In this document: in pieces, positions 21,030 through 32,572 of the stretch
Layout: each line of letters begins with the position of its first letter
Numbering within the stretch: the first letter of the stretch is position 1
Assembly (NCBI GenBank): GCA_017311315.1
Contig: CM029617.1
Location: 10,147,760 to 10,211,759 of the forward strand
Reading direction: 5' to 3'
Source: Dendrocalamus latiflorus
Taxonomy: Eukaryota; Streptophyta; Magnoliopsida; Poales; Poaceae
DNA: 64,000 nt
Translations under genes and position numbers: made by a program
Notes under the pieces: generated by a model
What the model was told of the DNA's origin: nothing
Database searches by the model: none
The model's input: only the letters and a program-made list of their open reading frames with translations

Positions 21030-21089
21030 GCCGTACGTGTCCAGGTACCCTTCTGTTTTTAGCGTGATCAAGATAAACGCTGCTACTCT

Positions 21090-21871
21090 TTTACTAATAC
21101 TGGCCAGTCGTCCAGTCGATCAGGGGACTACCACAATATTAGCCATTTAAATCAGCTGGCTCCTTCGGTCCTTCCAAGTCATAGTGGGGCATAGCCAACC
21201 AGCGGCTAGGCCTCGACCCGTCTAGCCGAAAAAGCATGGGCCAATCAGATTCTTCCAAAATCAAACAATTTTTTTATAGCAATTTTGATTTGAGTCTTGG
21301 ACATTGCCCCGGCGGCTTGAGACCCAACTCCACCTGTGGTGCCAGAGTCAAAAAGGTCTGTTCAACTATTGGACCTTACGGGAAAGCATGCAGAAAGAGA
21401 AGTGTTTTTGGCAAATAACAAAGGTTTGGAGAAAGTCGGTCCGAGTGGAGTTGGTTTTCCTGTGAAGCTTTTTATTTGGTAAAACTCCGCTAGGAGAAGC
21501 AGTTTCTAGGAAGGGTCTTTAGAAATGAAGCAGTTAACAGATCACAGTTTTAGACCGCTTCGTATCCGGAAAATGTAAGTGCAAACAACACGTACTGTGC
21601 TTGTCTGCGTCTGACGCTGCCATGCCAAATGTTGCCAGCATCTCGTGATTGCTGATTCTCCACATGAATCCTTAAGTCAAATAAGAATCGATACTTATGA
21701 TTATTTAAACTAAATACTACAATACAATCATAAGACTAAATAGATATGATCTAGCCAACTATTTTATATCATCCCTGTTGTGACTACAGACCAAACAGTA
21801 AAGTAAGAGTATGATAGTGGAAATGACAGATGAACAATGCATGCCCCCTTCCCCATGTCCAGAGCAGTCTC
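21090..21871. other. Unassigned spacer upstream of the peptide gene
   Basis: No recognisable gene. It should contain the minus-strand promoter of the 20.6-21.0-kb peptide gene. A stretch at 21420-21560 (gagtggagttggttttcctg...) resembles MITE sequence, but no termini were found. Confidence 0.4.
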
Positions 21872-21945
<74 letters not shown>

Positions 21946-22001
21946 CATTACGTAATTTTCCTATATAGGACGAGTGTTTCATGCACCATGGTGCCTAGGC
22001 A

Positions 22002-22078
<77 letters not shown>
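21872..22078. repeat. Two (AT)n tracts around a CACCATGGTGCCTAGGCACC palindrome
   Basis: (AT)n runs at 21872-21943 and 22006-22078 bracket about 60 bp. That interval ends in two adjacent palindromes (caccatggtg and gtgcctaggcac). The same arrangement occurs at 36.2-36.5 kb and, inverted, at 38.25-38.47 kb. Confidence 0.85.
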
Positions 22079-22081
<3 letters not shown>

Positions 22082-22085
22082 CATG

Positions 22086-22250
22086 AGGAGTCAAAGTGGA
22101 TTCCGGAGTCGTCCTGTGGAATCGAAGTCGAGGTACAGCCCAGTGGCTCGCAGCCCAACGACGGTGTTTTAACGACACCGAGGATTACACTGGCTGCTGG
22201 TGTGCGACAGGAGTTGAAAGGGCTATGGGAAGATGAGAGGAGGCGATGAC
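22086..22250 (+). repeat. Fragment homologous (inverted) to 9345-9485
   Basis: The plus strand here matches the minus strand of the GC-rich LTR-like block (shared cagcccagtggct, gatgacatcggggattac-like and ggctgg...cacaggag segments). The translated similarity (VQPSGS...ITLAAGVRQEL against GRQPSGL...ITPAAGTPQEL) is a by-product of nucleotide homology. Confidence 0.65.
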
Positions 22251-22655
22251 GTGGACAGAGAAGCACTTAGGTGGTGAGGCCATGGTGAGAGGTGGCTGGT
22301 TAGCGGAGAGGCACGACGGCCATGGTGCTACGACCATGATATCTATGAAATAGCATGAGCACGGGATAAGCGATGTCTAGGGAAATACTCTATTGCAAGG
22401 AATCTAACTAAAACTTACCAAGGGCAACGAATCGAAGGTGGGAATCGGTTCAGCCGGCAACGCGGGAGAACTACCAATTCAGGCGAATGGCTGCACCAAA
22501 AGCAAATTAATTTTAGAGGAATACTCAAGTGTGTCTGGAACACGAGATGACGTGAAATATTTTGCAATAGGACCACTGGAGAAGGAGATAGGGGTGCAGG
22601 CCGGAGAAGTTGGCTGCTGGCTGGCGAGCAGACTGATATTGCATAATTTACTAAA
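22251..22655. other. Unassigned
   Basis: About 400 bp of mixed composition with no frame, repeat or terminus that I can assign. Confidence 0.4.
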
Positions 22656-23090
22656 AGTTATTTTCCCTGGAAAGCGATTCTGTTGTTTGCATGTTGTTTC
22701 TGTTCCGGCAATTGTTTCTGATGTTTACATGTTACTCGAGCGTTACGGCCTATGCCTAATTTGCATAACTTACTGAAAGTTATTTTCCCTGGAAACCGTT
22801 TGTTTGCGGTTCTTGTCTTCCACTTTGCTACTGATCTTGTTTGTTATGTATCAGAATTGGTAAACATATTATGAAATAAAGTTCACCACAGGAACGTCTC
22901 TATTGGCTTTGTTGTTTTGTCTAGTTGATGCAAGTGCCATGTTAACAAACTAGTACTTTCACACCCTACTTATCACAAAGAAAAATATTGGTCAAAATCT
23001 TGCAGGGCAGGCACACTGTTTTGTTCAGTAAAAGTATATGAGTAAAAATTTTGTGAAGAAATGGAAAAGCATGGAGAGTTACTGATAATA
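22656..23090 (+). pseudogene. LRR receptor kinase 3' UTR copy
   Basis: Sequence from ttttccctggaaagcg to caaaatcttgcagggcag matches the 3' UTRs at 2520-2885 and 46300-46585, in order and orientation. Part of it (ttgcataa...tactgaaagttattttccctgg) is duplicated internally. No kinase codons precede it, so only the untranslated tail of a third receptor-kinase copy survives here. Confidence 0.8.
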
Positions 23091-23462
23091 ATTACAATAT
23101 TGCTAGCAGTACAGTCGGTTGTTGCTTTTAAAGTTCGTGTGTGTGTGTTCACTTTTAGGAGAACATAGAAGCATATCTTTTTTTTTTGTTTTTAAGTACA
23201 TGGACCGAAATTAATCTACTAGTTTGAAGGTATATATTTGTCTTTGCTAATTATGTATCATCTATCTAATAATACTACTACGACCAAAAGGTATTTGGAG
23301 AAGATATTGCCTAGAAAATCCAAGACGACGAACATCTACAAATCGACACCTCATTCTCATTCATTAGTCCGTACTATAAGGGCTAAGGTGGTAATTTGGT
23401 ATATATCATCAATAATTTGGTCAACTAAGCTGGCCTAGTGAGATTGCCATTGTCTATCTCAT

Positions 23463-24548
23463 TAGGGCTGTAAACGAGCCGAGCTCAAGCGAGCTTGACC
23501 TAGCAAGCTCGAGCTTGGTAGAAACTCAAGCCGAGCTCGAGCGAGTCTAAGATCAACATCGAACTTTAAGCTGGGCTCGAGCTCGGCTCGAGTTTCTACC
23601 GAGCTCGCTCGAGCTCGGCTTGTGTAGGCTCGGTGCGTACCTGCGTGGCCGGATCCCTGTCGAGGAGGGGCGGCGCCGGTGGGGGAGGAGGGGCGCCGGG
23701 GGGATGAGAGGCGTCGGCAGCGGGGGAGAGGAGGGGCGGCGGCAGGGGAGAGGAGGGGCGCCGGGGGGACGAGGGGCGGCGGCGGGGGGCGAGGAGAGGC
23801 GGCGGCCGGCGGGGGGCGAGGAGGGGGACGGGGAGCGGCGGGGGAGAGGGGGGCGGCGGCGGGGTGAGAGGCCAGGAGGGGAATGGGGGGAGAGGAGGGG
23901 CGCCGGCGGGGGAGGAGGGGCGGTGGCGGAGAGGAGGGGCGGCGGCCGGGGGGGCGAGGAGGGGGACGGGGGGGGGGCGGCGGGGGAGAGGAAGGGGTCG
24001 GGGGGAGGAGGGGCGGCGGTGGGGGAGAGGAAGGGGTCGGGGGGAGGAGGGGCGGCGGTGGGGGAGCGGAGGGAGGGGGACGGGGAGGTGGCGGCGGGGC
24101 GAGGAGGGGGACGGGGAGGCGGCGGCGGGGGAGAGGAAGGGGGCGGGAGAGGGGGTCGGCGGCGGGGGTGGGGCCGGGGGGGCGGCGAGGAGGGGCAGCG
24201 GCGGGGGAGAGGAGGGAGGCGACGAGGGGGACGGGGGTGGGGGGGGCGGCCGGCGGCGGGGGCGGGGCCGCGGGTGGGGGCAGGCGGGGGAGAGGTGTGG
24301 CGGCGGGGGGCCTGGGGCTGGGGGTGAATTTGAGAGGAGAGGCGGGAGGGAGGGGTGGGGCCGTGGGGGAATTAGGGAGGGGTAAAAAATCCTAAGCTCG
24401 CGAGCTATTCGAGCTCGGCTCGTTAAAGCTCGCGAGTTTAGGATGAAGCTCGAATTCGGCTCATTTGGAGTTCGAGCCAAGCTCGAATCGAGTCTAGAGT
24501 GAGCCAAGCTCGAGCAGCTCGCGAGCCTCGAGCTTTTTTACATCCCTA
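23463..24548. mobile_element. Non-autonomous hAT element, TSD TATCTCAT
   Basis: The 1086-bp element starts TAGGGCTGTAAACGAGCC and ends ...TTTTTTACATCCCTA. It is flanked by the perfect 8-bp duplication TATCTCAT (23455-23462 and 24549-24556), the hAT signature. Both subterminal regions are packed with inverted GAGCTCGAGCTCGG-type repeats. The interior carries the G-rich array at 23636-24365. No transposase. Confidence 0.93.
23636..24365 (+). repeat. Strongly G-biased minisatellite
   Basis: About 730 bp of gggggagaggaggggcggcgg-type units have almost no C or T runs on the plus strand. There are dozens of GGGG runs separated by one to five bases. A 303-codon minus-strand frame and several plus-strand Gly/Arg frames across it are compositional and not genes. 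Confidence 0.9.
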
Positions 24549-24556
24549 TATCTCAT

Positions 24557-25105
24557 GAATGTTCCTAATTTTGAGAGCCATGGCATAACTTAATTTCACA
24601 TGCTCCGGACACACGCGGCAAGCGTAACGGTAAGTGAACAAAATTAAATTACTGGAGAGTGATAGTTCAATAATGTCGTCAACACGATAGCGATCCATAA
24701 GGAAAAACAACGGCAAGCTTACAAGTTTTGGGAGTAATTGAGAAATGATGTATCTCTTGAGTACAAGATAAGCTGGCAAGAAGCTAACGGGCTATATGTT
24801 CTCTTTCCGAGTCCTGTACCTCTCATGAACTCGTGCTATGCCAGGTACTTAACCACTTGTCCGGAGATGGGCCAGAATTATGTGGCTGATTGTCTTTGGT
24901 CTAACATTTTACGCCCGAAGTGGAGACAAGAATAGTATCTTTCTTATACTCTAAATTGGTCAACATGGCTCGTATGATTTCATACATAACACTTAAACTA
25001 GCTAGATCCTCCTATTTAGCCTATCTGGACCATATATATATGGTTGAGCCTCCTCGACCTCCGTACACGGAAGCACGATGAAATTAATTACATAGTAACA
25101 ACAAT
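24557..25105. other. Unassigned
   Basis: Contains two short overlapping frames (65 and 77 codons, on opposite strands) without recognisable motifs. No termini or repeats were identified. Confidence 0.4.
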
Positions 25106-26700
25106 AGTTATACCATCCATAAGACCTGCAATCCCCCCCCCCCCCTACTGTGTCCGTTTCACGAGTCAAGACTGTGAAAAGCGTGATATCGATTTGTGTC
25201 ATTTTAGAAATTGGTCCATTTATTTATGGCTCATTTCTTTAATTCCAAAGCATGCATGATTTGTATTATATTGCTAAAGAAAAGTGAGGAAGACCGATTT
25301 ATAAGGTGGAGTCCTCACCACTCATTGAATATGGATAGAGATGGTACGAGAAGGGTTCGTCTAGTCACACACGCACGCACGTACGCGCGCGTGTATTCGC
25401 GTATTTTCATGTGAAAATCGCGTGACTTGTGATTTGTGACCGTGCCATGACGTGGCGCGCCACTTGGCAGACCAAGTCCATCTTTATTTTTTGCTGAATC
25501 TTGTACCTCACTCTCTCTGTTTGAATGAGATTCAAACTTTTTGAATTGAGGCTTAATTGGGTTTTGATGACAGGCAGTTACCAGTGGGTAAATCACTGAT
25601 TAAATTTTATCAATTACCAGTGAATTATTGGGCAGTGAGCAGTTACCAGTGAATTATTTCAGCTCAATGGGGCAGTTACTAGAGAGTAATTTACATATCT
25701 TTATATTCATGGAGACATCCAAGGTATAGAGGTTAGAATCTCTCACTGCCAGTATCTCTTACTTCTGCCAACTTTGTGTTGTTGTACTGCGCCGTCTGGA
25801 CTTCGCCAACCTTTCTTCTCGGCGTGCACCTGGAAGGAGGGAGAGCGGTTATCTCCGAACCATTGCCGCAGAGAGTACCTGTACGGGGCGGCAATAAGGT
25901 TTCTGAGCAGCGCATTTGTGCGATCGCTCCTGTACTGCGTCATCTATGTTCTGCACTGCGTCAAGCCTGCACGGCTTCCTGTTCTTCTTCAGGCTAACAA
26001 GTAAGTCGTTCGAGCGCACGTACGACTTAGTCACTATATTTTTTTTGTGTATATTCTGAAGTATGATGAGTAGCCTGCTGTTAGTTGTGAGTTTTGCATC
26101 ATTAATTTTTTGTTTTTGTCTCATAATAAAACTTGGAATTAAAATATTGCCCACATTTCCAACATGTCAAACATGTGGAAAATCTTCACAAAAGCGTACG
26201 GAAATATATTGTATGATTTTGTCTGGAAGGAACAAATAAGTAAAAAACATGAAATAGCTTTCGCGAGTGTAAACGCGGGTCAGGTAATCCGACCAAAAAT
26301 ATATTGTATGATTATGTTGTCTCTTGCATTAACGTGCGCATTAGCAAGTAGTCCAGAGCGTAAAGCAAAGTCGAAGTCGCCACTCAGACCATCCAAAGAC
26401 CTGCAATTCTTTCCCCCTACTTGTGCTTTCCCCCTACTTGTGCGTTTTCACGAGTCAAGACTCAAGACTGTTGGAATGTGGTATCTCGCAGACATGTATA
26501 AAATCTTCACAAAAGCTTGCTCCATTATATTGTAGGAACAAGGTGGACAGCTGCGACATCTCTGAAAGTGATGAATAAATAAATAAAAGACATGAGGTAG
26601 GTTTCTCGCGTGCTTCAGATAATCCAATTGATTATATCGTAGGATTAATATAGTCTCTCTTCAGTAACGAACGTATCAGCCAGAAGTATAGAACGTAAAG
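25106..26700. repeat. Tandemly duplicated host segment, copy 1 split by a solo LTR
   Basis: Copy 1 (25106-25201 plus 26165-26375) and copy 2 (26385-26700) share agacctgcaattc, ccccctacttgtg, cacgagtcaagactg, aaatcttcacaaaagc, attatattgta and gtaaagca(g/a)agtc in the same order. A third partial copy of the left end is at 27927-27985. Copy 1 also carries a run of about 15 C at 25130-25145. No frame is conserved, so it is probably non-coding. Confidence 0.75.
25202..26164 (+). mobile_element. Solo LTR, same family as 16352-17265, TSD TGTCA
   Basis: The 963-bp LTR ends CACATTTCCAACA and is flanked by TGTCA (25197-25201 and 26165-26169). Its terminal TG has mutated to TT (ttttagaaattgg). It aligns over its full length with the LTR at 16352, including the CTWKEGERLSP-coding stretch and tgtgtatattctgaagtatg. 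It splits the duplicated segment described separately. Confidence 0.92.
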
Positions 26701-26734
26701 CAGTCAACTAGCAGGTCCTCATTTGTGAATAAAG

Positions 26735-26945
26735 GAACATAATATTTACGTAAAAGCAAAAGGTAAGCAACTCTTCTACCACGGTCCACGAACATTGTCC
26801 TATGCCGTCGGGCTAACCGACTGCTTGCTGACTGACCGCATTTTCCAAACTCTACTTCATTGAACATCACGAGTTACACTGTTACACATCGAACTTTACG
26901 GTCATTGCGCACTTCACTTTGTCCAAATAACAACTTTAGCAGAGT
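26735..26945. repeat. Segment duplicated at 40445-40622
   Basis: Shares tcttctaccac(g/a)g(t/c)ccacgaac, attgtcctatg(c/t)cgtcgg and aacaactttagcagag in order with 40445-40622. Here it is cut by a gypsy relic immediately after agcagag. Confidence 0.8.
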
Positions 26946-27902
26946 AGAATAAGCCAAACTGATGAAGACGAGGTGCCCGATCTTTCGGTGAGATTGATAA
27001 CTATCGATTTCGGTGAAGTTGACCTTGGCGATCCGACTACAAACGCACGACGTCACTTGCGCCTTAGCAATCGCTGAACCAACTCCGAGATGTTATTGAC
27101 CTCGCTGGAGGCGCGATCAACCAAACACGAAGTTCAATCCCTGCGAGCAATTGAAGAACTAGCAAGAATAAGACGTAGGCAATCTGATATTGCGGATATG
27201 AATGAAGCATAAATTGTATTGCGAATAACAAAGTTGGGATTCCGAAGATGTCTTGACAGGTGGTCGTCCGACACAACTGAAGAACAAAAGTTTGTACAAT
27301 GGCTAAACCTAAACTCAACGAAATCCAAATTCTAGCAAGGGAGGTGGCGGCTCCTATATAGGGAGAATGACCAGGGGTGGCATCCAAGTGCACGCCCTAG
27401 GGTTACAAGGCCCATGGGCCTAAGTGGTGGTGGCGTAGCATCCTTTTTGACTCGGACTCAGAAACCAATATGGACCCTTTTGATGATTGCAGCCGGCTCG
27501 GATGGAATTTGAAGATGAGGTTAGATCCGTTGGAAAGTAGACTTCATAAGCTTTCCATGAAGTACAAGAACGTCCCAAACGGAGTCTGTATGAGGAAGTT
27601 ATGCCCATTTGAACTTGGTACCATCGCAGCAGTCCGAATCTGATTCCAAAACGTATCCAACTCGAATTCGTGTTTGACTAGGTCCCAAAGTGATTATTCC
27701 TTCCATGCATGTCCATGACTCCATGTCCCTTTCCTTCGTCCTTTCCCAGGTTCCTAAGCACAATTAAATCACTTGCATTAGGTAGCGGTCTATTCTCAGT
27801 AATATATAAACCTAGGAATGAATTCACCTGGTAATTAAGTTGACGAGCACGAGCTCGAGTAAGTGATCCTTGCAATACTTGCTGTGGATGAGTTGTATCC
27901 AT
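26946..27902 (-). mobile_element. Ty3/gypsy 3' end (polyprotein tail and LTR)
   Basis: On the minus strand a polyprotein C-terminal tail is followed by about 730 bp that read as an LTR. The LTR contains a TATA box (ccctatatagga near 27350), a transcribed leader, and an end at 26946 against host sequence. The host at 40622 continues without it, so 26945/26946 is an insertion edge. The rest of the element is missing to the right, and no TSD could be checked. Confidence 0.65.
27678..27902 (-). pseudogene. gypsy polyprotein C-terminal fragment
   Basis: The frame contains LTRARARQLNYQVNSFLGL, the conserved tail found after the integrase in many plant Ty3/gypsy polyproteins, then an acidic/Gly-rich end and a stop. 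Integrase and upstream domains are absent, so this is a truncated remnant. Confidence 0.7.
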
Positions 27903-27975
27903 AGAAGGGATGTCCTCATCACAAACTCAGACCATCCATAAGACCTGCAATTCTATCCCCCTACTTGTGTCCTTT

Positions 27976-28230
27976 TCACGAGTCCACGCGCGTGCACGAA
28001 ACCCGGCCGTCTGCCGCGCCAGTGCTGCTTAGCAGTAACCTATCGAACAGGGGTGGCTCGATAGCGTCTCGAGCCATCCATCTGCCGTGCCTACTCGTCG
28101 CCTCCTGTCGATCTTTCCAGCATGATAGGTAATATATGTTTCGTGTTGCACCTTTTGAGCCTAGGAAGGAGAGGATTAAAATTAAAAAAACGATGCAACA
28201 TTTAGCTTCAAACGACTGGTAAATGGCCAA
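27976..28230 (-). CDS. Hypothetical small secreted protein
   Basis: An 84-codon frame opens MAIYQSFEAKCCIVFLIL with a clear signal-peptide-like core followed by SFLGSKGATR and a polar remainder with two late Cys. Upstream (28230-28305) the sequence matches 55190-55270, which lies upstream of the 54-kb peptide gene. This copy may therefore use the same ancestral promoter. A weak alternative is an intron between the signal segment and an acceptor (acggcag) near 28080. The protein family is unknown and coding status is unproven. Confidence 0.3.
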   Translation of the reverse strand: MAIYQSFEAKCCIVFLILILSFLGSKGATRNIYYLSCWKDRQEATSRHGRWMARDAIEPPLFDRLLLSSTGAADGRVSCTRVDS

Positions 28231-28309
28231 ATCATGCTATTTTGTGCAACTGCTTCTATTCTCTTAACTCCCAAGGCCAGTACTCAGTGGGCTGCCGGGT
28301 CCGCACGAT

Positions 28310-28830
28310 GACTTTTTACACTTTTGACGAGTTTTAGAACTGTACTTATAAAAATAACCGTCGTTGCGTGAAATTGATAAAAATGTTACATTCGCTACAC
28401 ATGCATCATTCGGCAGCGCTGCGGGGGCGAGATGTGCCCTCTGCCGCATGGCCATTAGACGGCGCTCCTCTGCCACATGGCCACCATGCAACAACCGATT
28501 AGTTAGGGTAATTAGTGGTAATATCATTTTAATTAGGGATTTCGTTTAGGTGTACTACTTGTTCGATTTTTTACAGATAGCAAATGAGTTCCAAAAATTA
28601 TGAAATTTTGTGTGGAGCCTCCCGATACAGTGTACTTGATTGTGTCATTTTTTGTAAGTTTATCCATCCTGAATTTCATAGAAAAATTTATTTAAGTAGA
28701 CTATTTGTAGGAATTTTTTAAGGTAGCAAGTGAGCTCCAAAAATTATAATTTTTATTAAGAATCCTTGCACGGTCGACCTAAGTGTGTAACTTTTAGAGT
28801 GCTTTACACACTCCAAATTTACCATCTTTT
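28310..28830 (+). repeat. MULE1 left terminal inverted repeat
   Basis: It begins gactttttacac. Blocks ttataaaaata, gattagttagggtaatta, agcaaatgag and gcctcccga(t)acag recur inverted at 33590-34080. The outer about 180 bp are much more diverged than the inner part. Confidence 0.85.
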
Positions 28831-29058
28831 GCAGTGCCTGACCTCCCTCCTCCGCACATATGTCACCCCCTTGCTGCTATCCCCCCTTGCGCCCTCCCTC
28901 CTTCGCACATAGTCACTCTATCCATGCCACCCCCTTGCCCCCTCCCACCTCTGAACATATGTCATCCCATCCATGCTGTCCTCCCTTGCCCATGGTGGTG
29001 CACGTTGACAACCACTCCATAATTCCCGATGTCAATGTAGTTGGTTTCCTTTTCATTT

Positions 29059-29069
29059 GGCTATAAATA
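29059..29069 (+). promoter_or_regulatory. TATA box of the MULE1 transposase gene
   Basis: GGCTATAAATACTG lies about 510 bp before the first MULE coding block, at the end of a C-rich stretch. Position and consensus fit a plant core promoter. Confidence 0.5.
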
Positions 29070-29577
29070 CTGAGCTCTCGCAGTCACTCATCAGCCATTT
29101 CAACTGCGTTTCGCTTCTCGTTCTTATGTTCATCGCTGAAAATTAAGAGAGCGTAACATAATTAAGTTTTTTATAGAGTAAATATTGAAGTAGTCATCAC
29201 GATCGTAGTACCAGTGTTGATTGTTTCTCCCGATGGGCGGGTATTTTTTCTCACATGCCTTTGTCGTTACTCCCATAGTCGTAGTTAATCAGTGTTAGTC
29301 AGTTAGTTGTAATTAATACAACATGTATTATAAAATAAGTAGGTCATAGTAATTTAGCCATATATTCGTACTATTTATAATATAGTCGTAGGTACGGTAC
29401 CCATAGTTTATTAGTGGTAAGGACAACAGTCATAAATTACTCATAATTAAATTTCAGAGGAATAATCAAATTGTTGGTAATTAATGAATTATTCGCAAGT
29501 GATTACATATGTGTAATTGATCAGTAGCATGATCTTTGTCGTCATTATTTTTGGGTTGTTGTGGTTTCAGGTAATGT

Positions 29578-32010
29578 CGAACATGTAGGACTTGATAGTG
29601 TTTTATGGTGATGGTCTCGTACGAGCAGGATCCGATTGGTTGAACCTATCGAGATGCCAATACAAGGTGGTCTGGGCGAAGGGGCTCAATGCGATGAATA
29701 TTCACGAGCTTCGAAGCTGCATCCGGAGGGAGTTCACCATAAAGGCAATGACAAAGAAACTTGCGATCAAGGGGATCACCTACATGAATGGCATGTGGGA
29801 GCTTATCAAGGTGAATGAAAACATAGCATGGAGAGATAGTTGCAGATTGCCTCCCAGCCCAAGGTGGCCATTTACAGGAGGCTAATGGTGTACCTAAATT
29901 TCATAAGCAGGGCACCGGAAAACCTTGACGAGTCCGGGCCCTCTACAACCAGACAACCGCAAGGCAAACATGAAGACAGTAGCACAGAATGTGCTGTCTC
30001 GGAGGGAAGACTCACGCATAATTTTGTGAGAAATGAGGGGTGGAATCATGGTGGTCAGCCCATATTGACTGCCACAAGTATCTACTGGACAAGCTCGGGT
30101 TTGAGTCCGACGAGGACAATGACCCAGGCTCTCATGGTAGCGACAATGACGCACACCAGACGGGTGGTCCAACCGGGGGAATTGTGTCATCGTAGGTACT
30201 TTGTATGGCCTCTAGACTCGATGATATTGTGGTGCATTCCCTTATACTGATGCAAGAAGAAGGGTGCCAGTGGGGGTTTCAGGCCGACACCCTCTTAGTT
30301 GGGCAGCGCTTTCCTAGCAATGCGGTTGCATAGCAAGCTATAGCACGGTATGCCACAACCATTAGCGAGCACCGGTGCGCCGGTCCAACCCGGGACATTA
30401 CGCAGTGAAGTGCATAGTGGAAAGCTACCCTAGAAAAATTAGCGCTCAACGAGCAAAGATTTTTGGCTCGGCCTTCATGGTCAAGGCGCTAACCAACCAC
30501 ACTTGCGAGCTTAGCGAGCCCCTACGGCAACATTGGAACGTGACTTCCTCATATGTGGCAAGCCTCATCAGCCACCTAGTTGCGGCAGATGTGTCCATCT
30601 CCTCCAAGATGCTAATGTCAGAAATCGTCAATCTAATTGGTTATTCAGTCAACTACAGTAAGGTCCGATAAGCCAAGCAGAAGGTCATCGAGTCCATGTA
30701 CGGGACATACAAAGAGGCGTACAACCTTGCACCAAGATTGCTTCACCAAATTACCGAATCAAACCCTGACATGTACATAAACAAGCTTAAGCGTGTTGAT
30801 GCTGACGGAGGGCCCAATTGGTTCATACTGGACCGGGTATTCTGGGCTTTCAATGGATGGCACTTTCCTCATGGGGAGATACAAGAGCACCATTCTCACC
30901 GCGGTGGTGGTTGACGCGAATGACCAGCTTGTCCCAGTGGCATTTGCCATTATGGAGAGCGAGAACACGTCCAGTTGGCTCTGGTTCCTAGCAAATGTGA
31001 AGCGAGCAGTGCTCAACACCATGCAGCATGGGACCAAACCCCCTTATTAGCAAACCCAGTAGTGCATGAGGCATCATGTATCAAACTTGTTCACACGGTT
31101 TCGCAGTCAGAAAGTTGTGAACACGTTCAAACATTATGTCTACAGAACCAAAGGCAGTTGTTAGAGTCCATCTAGAGAGACCTAGAAAGCTGGATAGCGA
31201 AGCATAAAAGGAATCCATCCTGGAGGCAACAGAGGGAGAGCAACCCAATAGTGCCATAAGTTTCTCGGAGTGGATCCGTTCTCTGTGACACAGATGGTGT
31301 GAGGTACGGGATTATGATGACCAACATGTTCAATGTGTACAACATCATCCTCGAAGGCGTGCAGTGCCTTCCCATCACCACGATCGTCAAGCAGATATAG
31401 ACTCACACTGTTGGTTATTTTATCAATAGAGTCACTGCAGCCAAGCGACAGATGGAGGAAGGCAAGCAGTGGTCTGAGAACATACAGAGGCACATAGACC
31501 AGAAGATGGAGAAGGCCCGAATGCACGACATCCAGGTAGTCAATGGCCTCAGGAAGAAGTATGAGATCAAGCTTCAAAAAGAAATATGTCAACAGTCATA
31601 CCAAGGGTGAAATGAAATAAACATGCACCTTGGGTGATGTGATATGCACCTACAATAAGCCGAAGCTCCTACACAAGCCATGCTCGCATGTGCACAAGGC
31701 ATGTGCGCAATTGAGGTAAATGTCCAAGCCATATTTCTCTGAGTACTATGATATACAACACCTTTTTCAGTATGTGGAGTGAAAAGTTTCACTCCTATGG
31801 CCTAGACATGAACTACAAAGATCTTTGACTAGACATGGTGCAATAGGCCCCTAACAAGGATTTGAAGACAACATGGTCAGCACATGCGGCGCTTCTGGAA
31901 CAACATGGATGCTAGCCAACGTACCAACATTAGCTGCACAATCAAGTGCAGGATATGCAAGACCTCTGGGCACTCAACGAAGGATTGCCCCAACAGACCG
32001 AGCTCATCTA
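29578..32010 (+). pseudogene. MULE transposase relic
   Basis: Coding blocks occur in all three plus frames. The N-terminal part (QYKVVWAKGLNAMNI, MNGMWELIKVNENIAW) comes first. A DNA-binding-type block with HTCELSEPLRQHWNVTS lies around 30480-30560. The catalytic DDE-type core reads LSMDGTFLMGRYKSTILTA, then QLVPVAFAIMESENTSSWLW at 30850-31000. A SWIM-type zinc finger (KPKLLHKPCSHVHKAC) is near 31660 and a CCHC knuckle (CRICKTSGHSTKDC) near 31945. Several stops and frameshifts separate them. The order matches autonomous MURA-type proteins of plants, but this copy is dead. Confidence 0.88.
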
Positions 32011-32134
32011 ATCGCCATTCGATATCATGATTTCATACATTATCAACCTTGTTTTTTATTCACAATGAAACTTGCACGATACCCACATATGTCAGATATG
32101 TTTTCTCATGCATTGTCCCATAGTGTGTGTGTGT

Positions 32135-32430
32135 GTGTGTGATGGACCCAATGTGACATCTTTGCACAGCAAACATGACCAAACAATGAAGCCTTGTATG
32201 CCGACGTGACCCAACAAGATAGCTTTGCAGACCGATGTGACCTAACAAGGCAGCTTTACAGATCAACGTGTCCCAACAAGGCAGCTTTGTGCAGCAATGT
32301 GACCCAATGAGATAGCTTTGTGGACCGACGTGACCCGACAATGCAGCTTTGTGCAGCAATGTGACCCAATGAGGTAGCTTTGTGGATCGATGTGACCCGA
32401 CGAGGCAGCTTTGCGCAGCAAGATTCTTCC
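32135..32430. repeat. 36-bp minisatellite in MULE1
   Basis: After a (TG)n run (32130-32150), about eight units alternate tgtgacccaa(t/c)... and ggcagctttg. The best-preserved units (32255-32410) repeat gcagctttgtgcagcaatgt. The frames are open on the minus strand only by periodicity. Confidence 0.8.
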
Positions 32431-32572
32431 TCGGGACTGCTGCCTCGTGGACACGAATTCATATCAACCCAATTAGACTTCTATCGCGTTCACCGAACTG
32501 GCTCGGTGTATAAGTACTACCCCTTCCGTGGTGCCCTTTCATCCAACAAGAGTACCACACTAACACACTCAG

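Noticed and set aside
23596..24507. 303-codon Pro/Arg/Ser-rich open frame on the minus strand and several Gly/Arg frames on the plus strand
   Set aside because: They lie across the G-rich array inside a hAT element. All frames are open because of base composition and no domain is visible.
32256..32462. Heptad-like HKAALLGHV repeat protein on the minus strand
   Set aside because: Product of the 36-bp minisatellite inside MULE1, with no independent coding support.
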